The notes: a model not told the origin generated them from the sequence alone. Shown: positions 18,106 to 28,850, counted from the first letter of the stretch. The stretch is 64,000 bases of DNA from Salinispora cortesiana (GCF_000484695.1 NZ_AXVR01000025.1:1-64000); one strand, 5' to 3'. Program-made: numbers and translations.

Positions 18106-19937
18106 TCGAGCAGGGGACGGACGTCCCAGAGCCAGACGTCGTCCACCCGCTGCGGTGCGCCGAGCAGCGAGGTCATCAGGTCGCGCAGCACCGCCTCCCG
18201 GGGGTGGGCGCCGAGCACCACCACCGAGGCCCGCCAGTACCGCAGGTCCTCGATCACCTGTCGCCGCTCGACATCGGTGATGTTTGGCGTGGCGTTCTTG
18301 CCCATCGTGGAGTAGATGAGTCGGGTCGTCGGCCGGTTGTCCGCCCCGAAGATCCCTTCACCCTGCTCGTTGGGGCCGATGAAGTACCCGCCGGGAACGG
18401 GGAACTCGTGCTGGGTCAACGCACTCCAGCGCAGCGTGGAGAGGCCGTGCACGTTGCTCGGGATCGGCACCGGGACCAGGGTGCGCCCCTCGGGCACGTA
18501 CGGCCGCCAGCCACCGGCGGTGATGAAGTGCGGTGGGGGCGCCACCGCCTCCACCGGCAGCGGCCGGGGGATCAGCGGCAGCAGAGCCAGCGTGATGGCC
18601 GCGTAGCCGACTGGGCGTCGCCACCGCCGTGGGAACCGCGGTGGGCGGCCGGAGCGCTGCGCGGGCAGCGGTGGCCGACCGGTCCCGGAGACGGCGTCCC
18701 ACGCGACGGCGAGCAGGATCCCGATCGCGGCGGCCACGATCAGACTCAGCCGGGTCGGCATCATCATCTCGACCAGCGGCAGGTCCTCCGACACGTACGC
18801 CCACGGGCCGTTGAGGTCGGTCTCGACGCCGTCGAAGCGGATCGCCGGGCCGAGGGAGGCCACCGTGAACACCACCGTCAGCACCGCCAGGATACGCGCC
18901 ACCAGGCTGCGGCGGACCAGCAGCAGGAGGGCCACCACAGCCAGGATCACCAACGGCCAGCCGAACCAGCTGTTCTGCTCGGTCACGCCGATCGTCTGCT
19001 CCACCGCCGCGTCCCCGGCGAGGGTGTCCCGGGGAAAGGTGACGAAGGCTTTCAGGTCCTCGCCCCAGCTGTGGAAGACACCGCCCTGTAGGCCGCGGTA
19101 GGACTGCGGACCGTTGAACTGGAACCAGATCGGGTACGCGGTGAGCAGCAGCGCCAGGCCACCGCCGGTGCCGAGGGCGGCGGCGAAGGTGCCGGCCTGC
19201 CGCCGGGCGGCCACCGGCCGCAGCGCCACGTACGTGGCGACGACGACGAGGCAGGCCAGCGCGGTGAGCAGCAGCATCTCCTCGTTGATGAAGATCTGGT
19301 ACGCCACCAGCAGGCCGAGCAGGACGCCGTTGCGTCGCCAGCGGCCGGGCTCGCCGAGCCGCAGCACACGGAGCACGATCAGCGGGAGCAGGAAGTTGGA
19401 GGCGAAGTTGGGCTGGCCGTTGGCGTGGTGCACGACGCCGGGCGCGAAGCCCAGGAACGCGCCACCGACGAACGCGGCGGCCCGGGAGCGCACCAGGTGC
19501 CGGGAGAGCACCCAGTAGGAGGTGCCGGCGGTGGCGGCCAGCGCGGCGCCGAGGTACAGCACGTACGTCACCTGGGGGCCGACCAGCATGGTCAGTGGCG
19601 CCAGCGGCAGAGTCACCCCGAGTAGTGAGGTGTTCGCCATCATGTTCACCCCGACCGGGGCGTTCTGTCGGGTGCTGAAGAGCGGGTTCTCCAGGTGCCA
19701 CACCGAGTACGCCCCGTGTGCGAAGAGCCACTCGAACCAGCTGTGGTCGGTCGGCAGATGGGCGGAGACCCGGTTGGGTATGTCCCCCCAGTGGTTGAGG
19801 CAGACCAGTACGCCGAGGGCCAGGTAGACGCCGATGGCCAGGACGTCGGCGCGGACGGGACGCCATCGAGAACGCCGGGTCGGCACTTCCGCCACAGTGG
19901 AGGTGGGGGTGCTGGTCTGTGGCACGGAGTCAACCAT
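18102..19937 (-). CDS. GT-C-like integral membrane protein, probable glycosyltransferase (copy 2)
   Basis: 611 residues and a diverged paralogue of the converging neighbour: same helix layout, loop motif LPTDHSWFEWLFAHGAY with an Asp, then APVGVNMMANTSL, INEEMLLLTALAC, VPGGYFIGP and a near-identical end DVWLWDVRPLLD. The two stop codons interlock in one CTAG palindrome. ATG at 19937 (MVDSVPQTST) is preferred; a TTG start 27 codons upstream is possible and neither has a clear ribosome site. Function as for copy 1: likely lipid-linked sugar transfer across the membrane. Tail-to-tail placement argues for an old inverted duplication. Confidence 0.62.
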   Translation of the reverse strand: MVDSVPQTSTPTSTVAEVPTRRSRWRPVRADVLAIGVYLALGVLVCLNHWGDIPNRVSAHLPTDHSWFEWLFAHGAYSVWHLENPLFSTRQNAPVGVNMMANTSLLGVTLPLAPLTMLVGPQVTYVLYLGAALAATAGTSYWVLSRHLVRSRAAAFVGGAFLGFAPGVVHHANGQPNFASNFLLPLIVLRVLRLGEPGRWRRNGVLLGLLVAYQIFINEEMLLLTALACLVVVATYVALRPVAARRQAGTFAAALGTGGGLALLLTAYPIWFQFNGPQSYRGLQGGVFHSWGEDLKAFVTFPRDTLAGDAAVEQTIGVTEQNSWFGWPLVILAVVALLLLVRRSLVARILAVLTVVFTVASLGPAIRFDGVETDLNGPWAYVSEDLPLVEMMMPTRLSLIVAAAIGILLAVAWDAVSGTGRPPLPAQRSGRPPRFPRRWRRPVGYAAITLALLPLIPRPLPVEAVAPPPHFITAGGWRPYVPEGRTLVPVPIPSNVHGLSTLRWSALTQHEFPVPGGYFIGPNEQGEGIFGADNRPTTRLIYSTMGKNATPNITDVERRQVIEDLRYWRASVVVLGAHPREAVLRDLMTSLLGAPQRVDDVWLWDVRPLLD

Positions 19938-20076
19938 CGGCGCGGGCACGACGCGCCATCGTACAGGCGGCCCCGGGGTGGACCTGCCGGCCCCGGTCAC
20001 TCTCGGTCGTGTATCCAAGTCGTCGCTGGCGGTGAAGCACTAGGTTGTCGGGGAGTTCAGGCGCGAGGAGGCTGGG

Positions 20077-20745
20077 ATGCGGGTACTGGTTGTCGAGGAC
20101 GAACGCAACCTCGCCGACGCGATCACGCGGGGGTTACGCAAGCGCGGCATGGCGGTGGATGTCGCGTACGACGGTGACAGCGGGCACGAGATGGCCTTCG
20201 TCACCCGGTACGACGTGGTGGTGCTCGACCGGGACCTGCCCGGCGTGCCCGGCGATCAGATCTGCGCCGAGCTGGCCGCCTCCGGCACCCTGACCCGGGT
20301 GCTGATGTTGACCGCCAGCGGGACGGTCGCCGACCGGGTCGAGGGGCTGCAGCTGGGCGCGGACGACTACCTGCCCAAGCCGTTCGCCTTCGACGAGCTG
20401 GTCGCCCGGGTGCAGGCGTTGGGCCGCCGCGCCACCCCGGCCGCTCCGCCGGTGCTGGCGGTGGCCGACCTGGTGCTCGACCCGGCTCGGCGGACGGCGA
20501 CCCGGGCCGACGTGCCGCTGGACCTGACCAACAAGGAGTTCGGTGTGCTGCACGAGCTGGTCAAGGCCGGCGGCGCGGTGGTCTCCAGCGAGGAGCTGCT
20601 GGAACGGGTCTGGGACGCGAATACCGACCCGTTCACGACCATCGTCCGGGTCACCGTGCGCACGCTGCGCCGTAAGCTCGGTGACCCACCGCTGATCGAG
20701 ACCGTGGTCGGTGCCGGCTACCGCGTGGCCGGGGCGGCGGCGTGA
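20077..20745 (+). CDS. OmpR/PhoB-family response regulator
   Basis: 222 residues: receiver domain (1-118) with acidic pocket E8/D9, phospho-acceptor D51 (VVLDRDLPG) and K near 101 (LPKPF), then a winged-helix Trans_reg_C domain (about 130-220, KEFGVLHELVKAGGAVVSSEELL and VRTLRRKLG). A DNA-binding transcription factor controlled by the kinase encoded next, with which it overlaps by four bases (GTGA). Spacing to the GT-C gene upstream (139 bases, divergent) suggests, but does not prove, that it controls that cell-surface cluster. Confidence 0.92.
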   Translation: MRVLVVEDERNLADAITRGLRKRGMAVDVAYDGDSGHEMAFVTRYDVVVLDRDLPGVPGDQICAELAASGTLTRVLMLTASGTVADRVEGLQLGADDYLPKPFAFDELVARVQALGRRATPAAPPVLAVADLVLDPARRTATRADVPLDLTNKEFGVLHELVKAGGAVVSSEELLERVWDANTDPFTTIVRVTVRTLRRKLGDPPLIETVVGAGYRVAGAAA

Positions 20746-21911
20746 CCGCCGGCCGTGGCATGCGGCCCACCCTGCGCCTGCGGTTGACCCTGCTCAATGG
20801 GCTACTGCTGGTGGGTGCCGGGGTGATCCTGGTGCTGCTGGCCTGGCTGCTGGTCCGCGACGCGCTGCGCCCCGCCGACGAGCTGCTTACCGGGACGACG
20901 GTGGTGCTGGCCGACGGTCGTTCCCTGGACGCCGCCGAGTGGCAGCGACAGTTGGGCGAGGTGGCGAGCCGGGAACTGCTGGCCAAGGGGCTGGCGGCGC
21001 TGCTGGCGATCAGCGTGGTCGGGGTGGCCGGTGGCTACCTGGTCGCGGGCCGGGCCCTGCGGCCGCTCTATCAGGTCACCGCCACCGCCCGACGGCTCGG
21101 TGAGACCACCCTCGATCAGCGCATCGGCTACTCGGGTGCGGATGACGAGGTGGCCGAGCTGGCGCAGACCTTCGACGCGATGCTGGACCGGATCGCGGTC
21201 GCCTTCGACGCGCAGAAGCGCTTCGTCGCCAACGCCTCACATGAGCTGCGGACCCCGCTCGCCGTGATGCGTACCGAGATCGACGTGACGCTCAGCGACG
21301 ACGAGGCGGACACCGCCGAGTACCGCCGGATGTCCACTGTTGTCCGGGACGCCTCGGAACGGGCCAACGGCCTGGTGGACGCGCTGTTGGTGCTGGCCCG
21401 CAGCGAGGCGCAGGCCGGCCATCGCCTCGCCCGGCGGACGGAGTGCGACCTGGCTGCCGGCACCGCCAACGCGTTGACGGCGGTACGCCGGGAGGTGGAG
21501 CGGATCGGTCTGCGGGTGGAGACCTCACTGGAGCCGGCACCGGTGGTCGGCGACCCCGGGCTGCTGGACCGGCTCGCCGGGAACCTCGTCGAGAACGCGG
21601 TGCGCTACAACCATCTGCACGGCCAGCTCTGGGTGCGGACCGGTTCGGATGGCCGGCGGTCCTGGCTGGTGGTGGGCAACACCGGCTTCGAGGTGGACCA
21701 GGCCGATGTGCCGGGGCTGTTCGAGCCGTTCCGGCGGGGCGGCCGGGAACGGACCGGTGCCCGGGGCTCCGGTCTGGGGCTCTCCATCGTCCGGGCCGTC
21801 TGTGACGCACATGGTGGCGTGGTGAAGGCGATCGCGCAGCGGGGCGGTGGCTTGGAGGTGACGGTGACGCTGCCGGCAGCAGATGGGCCGGGCCCCGCCG
21901 TGGCGCGGTGA
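20742..21911 (+). CDS. Sensor histidine kinase partner of the OmpR regulator
   Basis: 389 residues: helix at about 13-36, a short external segment of roughly 45 residues, second helix near 84-103, HAMP (104-156), HisKA with H167 in NASHELRTPL, and HATPase_c with NLVENAVRYN and GSGLGLSIV. The sensor loop is small, so it may sense the membrane or a partner protein rather than bind a ligand itself. It is coupled to the response regulator by a GTGA overlap. No signal can be deduced. Confidence 0.92.
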   Translation: MTAGRGMRPTLRLRLTLLNGLLLVGAGVILVLLAWLLVRDALRPADELLTGTTVVLADGRSLDAAEWQRQLGEVASRELLAKGLAALLAISVVGVAGGYLVAGRALRPLYQVTATARRLGETTLDQRIGYSGADDEVAELAQTFDAMLDRIAVAFDAQKRFVANASHELRTPLAVMRTEIDVTLSDDEADTAEYRRMSTVVRDASERANGLVDALLVLARSEAQAGHRLARRTECDLAAGTANALTAVRREVERIGLRVETSLEPAPVVGDPGLLDRLAGNLVENAVRYNHLHGQLWVRTGSDGRRSWLVVGNTGFEVDQADVPGLFEPFRRGGRERTGARGSGLGLSIVRAVCDAHGGVVKAIAQRGGGLEVTVTLPAADGPGPAVAR

Positions 21912-21926
21912 CACCGAGTCGGGCCG

Positions 21927-21949
21927 CTCGACGGTGTGGACCGTTCGAG
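21927..21949. terminator. Stem-loop between convergent histidine kinase and ECF sigma gene
   Basis: CTCGACGGT pairs with ACCGTTCGAG (one bulged T) around GTGG. It lies 15 bases after the kinase stop and 69 bases from the end of the opposing gene; no T-run. Confidence 0.5.
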
Positions 21950-22017
21950 GAAGCCGGACGAACCAAGAGGCAACATCCGCCTGGACCTGATGCGCTCCGT
22001 CGGTACTCGTTCGGCTA

Positions 22018-23238
22018 TCAGCCTTCGACATTGAGGGTGGCAGCGCGGGCGCGCAGATATCTCCGTTCCGCCTGGCTCGTCGTCCTGGCCGCTGCCTGCC
22101 GGTAGTGCACTACCGCTTTGGTGAGATCACCTGCCATCTCCCATAGGTGCCCGCGGACCGCGTCTAGGCGATGGCTACCAGCGAGTTCTTCGCCGAGCCC
22201 TTCCAACGCTGCGAGCCCGGCGACTGGGCCATGCACCATTGCGGCGGCGACCGCCCGGTTCAATGCCACCAGTGGGTTCGCCGACACCCGGGTGAGTAGG
22301 CCGTAGAGCGCTAGGATCTGCGGCCAGTCGGTGTCCTCGGCCGTTTTCGCCTCATCGTGGACTGCGGCGACCGCCGCAAGTAGTTGGTAGTAACCGACCT
22401 TGCCACGCGGCAACGTGGCGGAGATCAGGGCCAGGCCCTCGCCGATCATGTTCTGGTTCCACAGCGTCCGGTCCTGGCGGTCCAGCGGTACCAGCTCGCC
22501 GTGCGCGCCGGTGCGCGCCGGGTGACGGGCGTCAGTGAGCAGCATCAGCGACAGCAGCCCAGCCACCTCCTCGTGGTCGGGCAGGCTCGCGTTCAGCCTC
22601 CGGGTAAGGCGAATCGCCTCGGCGCACAGGTCGGCGCGGGTCACCTCGGGGCCGCTACTGACGGCGTACCCCTCGTTGAACATCAAGTAGAGCACATGCT
22701 CAACAGCGCGTAGCCGCTCGGGAAGCTCGGCCGGGTTGGGCAGCGCGAAAGGCAGGCCGGAGTCGCGGATGCGCCGCTTGGCGCGGGCGATGCGCTTGCC
22801 CATCGTTGGTTCGGGCACGAGAAACGCGCGTGCGATCTCGGCGGTCGTCAGACCACCGACGGCGCGCAGGGTCAGCGGGATGGCCGCGCTCGTGGGCAGG
22901 GCCGGATGGCAGCACAGCAACAGCAGCGCAAGCGAGTCGTCGGTGCCCGATACCTCAGGCGCGGTGGATGGGTCACGCAGGGCGGCGACCGCCTCCCGAC
23001 GGTGGCGGGCGGCCTCGCTGCGCCAGAGGTCAGCCAGCTTGTGGGAGGCGACGGCAAGCAACCAGCCGCGCGGATTAGCCGGTACGCCGTCGGCCGGCCA
23101 CTGTACGGCAGCCGCCAACAGCGCCTCCTGCACGGCGTCCTCAGCGTCGGCGAAGTCGTTGTGCCGGCGGGCGAGCACGCCGAGGACCTGCGGCGCCAAC
23201 TCGCGCAGCAGGTCCTCGACACCCGGTTCGTCGGTCAC
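22018..23238 (-). CDS. ECF42-group RNA polymerase sigma factor with DUF6596 C-terminal extension
   Basis: 406 residues: sigma region 2 (about 15-85, DFADAEDAVQEALLAAAVQW and WLLAVASHKLADLWR), region 4 (about 115-170, AEIARAFLVPEPTMGKRIARAK) and a 200-residue alpha-helical, TPR-like C-terminal domain (DUF6596) typical of ECF42. In this group the sigma is not held by an anti-sigma; the C-terminal domain is needed for activity and genes for DGPF proteins are the usual targets. The GTG start overlaps the stop of the upstream DGPF gene (GTGA), the diagnostic arrangement. Confidence 0.92.
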   Translation of the reverse strand: MTDEPGVEDLLRELAPQVLGVLARRHNDFADAEDAVQEALLAAAVQWPADGVPANPRGWLLAVASHKLADLWRSEAARHRREAVAALRDPSTAPEVSGTDDSLALLLLCCHPALPTSAAIPLTLRAVGGLTTAEIARAFLVPEPTMGKRIARAKRRIRDSGLPFALPNPAELPERLRAVEHVLYLMFNEGYAVSSGPEVTRADLCAEAIRLTRRLNASLPDHEEVAGLLSLMLLTDARHPARTGAHGELVPLDRQDRTLWNQNMIGEGLALISATLPRGKVGYYQLLAAVAAVHDEAKTAEDTDWPQILALYGLLTRVSANPLVALNRAVAAAMVHGPVAGLAALEGLGEELAGSHRLDAVRGHLWEMAGDLTKAVVHYRQAAARTTSQAERRYLRARAATLNVEG

Positions 23239-23630
23239 AGCTCCGGGTCGGCTCCCCGCATCACCGCGCGGACCTCGATTGGCCGCCGAGTCGGCCTGCC
23301 ACCTGCCCCGGGAGCTGCCGAGGTGCGGGCCGCAATCTCGATGGCGCGTTCCTCGCTGTCGACATCGATCAGCCAGTAGCCAGCCAGGAATTCCTTCAGC
23401 TCCGCAAACGGCCCGTCAGTGACCACCGGTGCGTCTCCGCCGCTGATCACCAGCTTCGCCGTATCTGGGTCAGCCAGCCCCGCCGCGCCCAGTAGTTCTC
23501 CGGACTCGACCAACTCCTGCCTGATCTGGTCCATGTGAGCCCCGCTGGCCCGCATCTCCTCGGCCGTGCAGGTCTCGATCGCTGGCTCGTTTCCCGTCGG
23601 CGCGTGGTTCATCAACAGCATGTACTTCAT
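23235..23630 (-). CDS. YCII-related DGPF-domain protein, partner of ECF42
   Basis: 131 residues of the YciI/DGPF fold (a dimeric ferredoxin-like barrel): MKYMLLMNHAPTG start, VTDGPFAELKEFLAGYW (near 85-101) carrying the family DGPF motif. The start is decided by AAGGAG seven bases before this ATG; the in-frame ATG five codons upstream lacks one. Genes of this family are both neighbours and likely regulon members of ECF42 sigmas, so autoregulation is expected. Enzymatic role unproven; some relatives bind small aromatic or halogenated compounds. Confidence 0.88.
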   Translation of the reverse strand: MKYMLLMNHAPTGNEPAIETCTAEEMRASGAHMDQIRQELVESGELLGAAGLADPDTAKLVISGGDAPVVTDGPFAELKEFLAGYWLIDVDSEERAIEIAARTSAAPGAGGRPTRRPIEVRAVMRGADPEL

Positions 23631-25541
<1,911 letters not shown>

Positions 25542-25867
25542 TCGACTGACCGGGAACGGGCGGCAACCTCCCATGCCAACCGTTCTGGATCGGGCATTGA
25601 CTGCCCAGGGGCATGAGGTTGTGCTGCTCACCCGCTCCCCGGCGGCATGAGGTTGTGCTGCTCACCCGCTCCCCGGCGGGTGAGCGCCACCGGGCGGAGT
25701 CGGCGCGGGGTTGCCGGCGAAGCCATCGCCGCGGCGGCGCCACCCGGCTCGGCCGGACGTCCAATCTGAGAAACTCGATACAAAGGGCCAAGAGGACTGC
25801 CCGGTGTGGTCTGCCGCCGCCGTGAAACAGGTGTCGCGACGTCGGCTCCCACGCCTAGGGTGGTCTG
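25542..25867. other. Region with gene remnant and 34-bp tandem duplication
   Basis: 326 bases with no intact gene. Bases 25574-25650 translate to a fragment reading TVLDRALTAQGHEVVLLTRS, which looks like the N-terminal Rossmann part of a nucleotide-sugar epimerase/SDR protein; the reading then breaks at the duplicated segment. The rest up to the VOC gene shows nothing recognisable. Confidence 0.5.
25611..25678. repeat. Exact 34-bp tandem duplication
   Basis: Two identical copies, 25611-25644 and 25645-25678, beginning GCATGAGGTTGTGCTGCTCA. The 34-base length is not a multiple of three, so the duplication itself breaks the reading frame of the SDR-like remnant. No flanking mobile element. Confidence 0.95.
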
Positions 25868-26302
25868 ATGCCATCGGTCAAGCAGGTCCAAATCACCTTC
25901 GACTGCGCGGAGCCGGGGCGGGTGGCACGGTTCTGGTGCAGGGCGCTGGGATACGTCTTCCCGCCGCCCCCGACGGGCTTCGCCACCTGGGGCGACTTCG
26001 ATCGCACGTTGCCGCCGGAGCAGCAGGGCTCGGTGTCCGCCTGCGTTGATCCCTCCGGTGTGGGGCCGCGTCTGTTCTTCCAGCGCGTTCCCGAGGAAAA
26101 GGCGGGGAAGAACCGGCTGCACCTGGATGTGCGCGTCGGAACCGGGCTCGTCGGTGCCGAGCGGGTGGCCGCCCTCGAGGCCGAATGCGCCCGGCTGGTC
26201 GCGCTCGGCGCGGTGCGGGTGCGACTCTTGGCCGCCGACGGCTACAACGAGTCGTGCCTGGTGATGCAGGACGTCGAGGGCAACGAGTTCTGCCTTGACT
26301 GA
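25868..26302 (+). CDS. VOC-family (glyoxalase-like) protein
   Basis: 144 residues with the betaalphabetabetabeta modules of the glyoxalase/bleomycin-resistance superfamily (FDCAEPGRVARFWCRALGY; NRLHLDVRVGTG; MQDVEGNEFCLD at the end). The family binds a metal through residues from each module; here His in NRLHLDV and Glu in GNEFCLD are visible. Substrate unknown. A 114-bp stretch of this gene (26114-26227) recurs about 2.9 kb downstream. Related to, but not the same as, the VOC gene at 42.9 kb. Confidence 0.82.
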   Translation: MPSVKQVQITFDCAEPGRVARFWCRALGYVFPPPPTGFATWGDFDRTLPPEQQGSVSACVDPSGVGPRLFFQRVPEEKAGKNRLHLDVRVGTGLVGAERVAALEAECARLVALGAVRVRLLAADGYNESCLVMQDVEGNEFCLD

Positions 26303-26552
26303 GGCCGCCGCTAGCGGGACAGTGTCGTCAGCGCGGCCCGTACTCCGCTAGGCACTGGCCCGCGCGGTGGTGCCTGCCGCGCCTCGGGTTTGCGACAAGT
26401 CGATCGCGTGTTCGTGATCGAGCCAGGTGTGGCTGCGGCCGTCGTCACAGCAGGTCGTGCCTAATCGCTTGATGCCGGGTATTCCGGCGCTGCCAGAGGT
26501 CTGCCCCGTGGCGTCGACGGTCTGTTTGGTTTTCGTCGATGAACCAGGAATG

Positions 26553-27170
26553 CTACCGACGGGCGTCGTGGCGGCGGGTCTTCTCGGCGTTTCCGCAGGT
26601 CGCCATGTCGCACCAGCGCCGTCGCCCGGCTTTCGACGTGTCGAGGTAGAACCAGCCGCATTGCCGGCCCGCGCAGACGCGCAGGCGGCTTAGCGGTACG
26701 TCTTCCAGCAGGCGTACCGCGTGCAGGGCAAGAGCGTGTGTGAGGTAGTCGAAACCGGACGCCTCCACTGTCACAGCCGGCGTGATGTGCTCGTCGACCG
26801 GCTGTAGGCAGGCACTCCCGACCGCCCTTCGCCACTGGGTTTGCAGCGACGCGAGGGCGCCCGGAGGCGGTGTCTGTCCGAAGACAGTTGCGGTGAGTAG
26901 TTCACAGAGGGATTCCCGCAGCGTTTTGACGTGAGCCAGCGCGCATTCGGCGGCGCGTGGGTGGGCCGCGGTTTCGCTGAGTAGCTGGGCCAGGTCTGCC
27001 GCCGGGAAGGCGCCGGTGAGCTCTGCCCAGTCCAGCAGGCGTGCGTAGCCGTCGAGCCAGTCGACCGGCTCCGCGTTGCGGGTGGTCACGGTGTTCACGA
27101 GGTCGAGCACGAGATCTCCCCCCACGAGATCGCGGGGCTGGAATGTGTGTGCTCGGAGCTGTGCCTGCAT
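26553..27170 (-). CDS. CGNR zinc-finger transcriptional regulator (ABATE domain)
   Basis: 205 residues: N-terminal ABATE domain (about 10-150, DLVLDLVNTVTTRNAEPVDW) thought to sense a ligand or stress, and a C-terminal CGNR zinc finger (about 163-195: CAGRQCGWFYLD then RWCDMATCGN) that binds DNA. Divergent from the arginase-family gene across an 86-base gap that holds a 44-bp palindrome, the obvious operator. The start is close to the family start (MQAQLRAHTFQPRDLVGG). Ligand unknown. Confidence 0.9.
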   Translation of the reverse strand: MQAQLRAHTFQPRDLVGGDLVLDLVNTVTTRNAEPVDWLDGYARLLDWAELTGAFPAADLAQLLSETAAHPRAAECALAHVKTLRESLCELLTATVFGQTPPPGALASLQTQWRRAVGSACLQPVDEHITPAVTVEASGFDYLTHALALHAVRLLEDVPLSRLRVCAGRQCGWFYLDTSKAGRRRWCDMATCGNAEKTRRHDARR

Positions 27171-27188
27171 GTCTGGGTCACCCTACCC

Positions 27189-27232
27189 GGTCACGTCAAC
27201 CGGTAAAATGCGTTTTAACGGTTGACGTGACC
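27189..27232. promoter_or_regulatory. 44-bp near-perfect palindrome between CGNR regulator and arginase-family gene
   Basis: Outer arms GGTCACGTCAACCG and CGGTTGACGTGACC are exact complements; the inner part (GTAAAATG/CGTTTTAA) also pairs, so 20 of 22 base pairs match. It lies centrally between the two divergent start codons (27170 and 27257) and covers where both promoters must be. Likely operator for the CGNR protein, controlling both directions. Confidence 0.85.
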
Positions 27233-27256
27233 TGGGCAGGGGCTGACACTAACCTC

Positions 27257-28198
27257 ATGACTGCGATGATCGAGCTCATCAACGCCCCATCGAGCCTCGG
27301 ACTGCGCCCACAGGCGCCCGGCCACGAGCCCGGCGCCTGGCGCGCACCCGCGGTGCTGCTGGGGGCGGGGCTAGCCGAGCGCCTGCGGACTGTCCACGTC
27401 GTCGAGCTCGGCCACCCCCGCTACGACTTCGGGGCGCAGCGCGGCACCCGCATCCGCAACGGCCGTACCCTGCGGGCGCACTCGCTGGAGGTTGCCGGGG
27501 CGGTCGCCGCGGCCATCGATGCTTCCAGGTTCCCAGTCGTCGTCGGCGGTGACTGCAGCGTCCTGCTTGGCTGCCTGCTCGGTGCCCGGCGTGGCGGCCG
27601 CTGCGGGCTCATCCACATCGACGGTCACAGCGACTTCCGCCACCCCAACAACTACGACACGACGGCCAGCCTCGGTTCCGTGGCTGGCATGGCCCTCGCC
27701 GTGGCCACCGGCCGCGGCGAGCCGATTCTCGCCCACTGGCCCCAGGTCGGTACGCCACTGGTCACTGACGGGGACGTCATCCAGCTTGGTGACCGCGAGT
27801 CGGATGTCACCGTCTCGCTCGACGACTGGACCCCAGTCATGGACTCGGCCGTCTTGGGGCTGACCGCACGGCAGGTCCTCGGCCTTGGCGTCAACCAGGT
27901 GGTGAAGCGGATTGTCGAGCGGCTGAACGTCCGTGAGTTGGACCGGGTTTGGCTGCACCTCGACCTCGACGTGCTGGATGAGAAAGTCATGCCGGCCGTC
28001 GATTCCCCCGGTAGCCCCGGCCTGGACTTCATGCAGTTGTCGGAGCTGCTTTCGAACCTCGTCCACGGTGGCCGGGTGCTCGGCCTTGATGTCACGATCT
28101 ACGACCCGGAACTCGACCCCGGCACGAAGTACGCCGATTCCATCGTCGAATGCCTCGTGCGCAGCTTGGTTCAATTGGACTTGAGCCGTTCCGCGTAG
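27257..28198 (+). CDS. Arginase-family (ureohydrolase) enzyme
   Basis: 313 residues of the arginase/agmatinase/formimidoylglutamase fold. Metal motifs: GGDCS (97-101), DGHSDF (122-127) and HLDLDVLD (234-241). Two deviate from the usual GGDHS and DAHxD: the first His ligand is Cys and the Ala is Gly. The Asp residues of motifs 2 and 3 are kept, so a binuclear Mn2+ centre is still plausible. Substrate could be arginine, agmatine or another guanidine. The ATG (MTAMIELINAPSSLGLRP) matches arginase starts; no ribosome site is obvious and the mRNA may be leaderless. Regulated, by position, by the divergent CGNR protein. Confidence 0.8.
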   Translation: MTAMIELINAPSSLGLRPQAPGHEPGAWRAPAVLLGAGLAERLRTVHVVELGHPRYDFGAQRGTRIRNGRTLRAHSLEVAGAVAAAIDASRFPVVVGGDCSVLLGCLLGARRGGRCGLIHIDGHSDFRHPNNYDTTASLGSVAGMALAVATGRGEPILAHWPQVGTPLVTDGDVIQLGDRESDVTVSLDDWTPVMDSAVLGLTARQVLGLGVNQVVKRIVERLNVRELDRVWLHLDLDVLDEKVMPAVDSPGSPGLDFMQLSELLSNLVHGGRVLGLDVTIYDPELDPGTKYADSIVECLVRSLVQLDLSRSA

Positions 28199-28850
28199 CG
28201 GGTCGTGACATTGGGTGATCAGGTGGTTTGTTGGTGGTCGGTGTGGAGGATGGCCAGGGCTGCCGCGACGACGCCGCCGATCTTCCAGGGACAGAGGCGG
28301 ATGTTGCGGAGTGCTTGGAAGGTGGTGCTGCCCATCCTGGTCACCCTCGGCGTGATCGTGGAGACTATCGCGGTGTCCGTCGGGTGGAGCCTGCACAGCA
28401 TCCGGGGCGCCCCCAAGGTGGTGGCCGGCGATGCCCCGAAGGTTGGCGCGTCGGCGGGCACGGACTGACGGCGACGCGGATGACGAGGGCGCGCTGAAAC
28501 GGCATCGAGTGATCTTAATGGGCGCCAATGCTGATGGCCGCTGGGGCGCCAGCGTTACACGGCCGGCGCGGTCTTTCGGCGGTGACCAGGGGCGGCGGGC
28601 GCGGTCCTTCGGCGGTAGGCCAGGCAACGGCGGGCTGCTGGGCGGGCGGGCGCGGGAATTCCTGCGCCCCGATCCATGAGGGCAACTCGACAGCGGGCGG
28701 CATAGAACCGCCTGGTCACGGCAGGACAACGGTCGGTTGCCCGCCCGGGTACTCCGGCCTGCCCGTTCACGGCTGAGCAGGTCGGTCAGGTACCGCACGG
28801 GTCTCCTCGCGTACCGACGGCACCGCGGTGTTTGGGGAACTCATAGTGAC

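Noticed and set aside
18358-19866. 502-codon frame on the same strand within the GT-C-like gene
   Set aside because: Alternative-frame artefact; composition Arg/Pro/Ala-rich, no family motifs.
26303-26552. Minus-strand reading with GIKRLGTTCCDDGRSHTWL
   Set aside because: Looks somewhat protein-like but is interrupted, has no start and matches no family I know.
28205-28497. Small frames after the arginase-family gene, considered as a transposase remnant
   Set aside because: No DDE motif or recognisable terminal repeat; similarity was only impressionistic.
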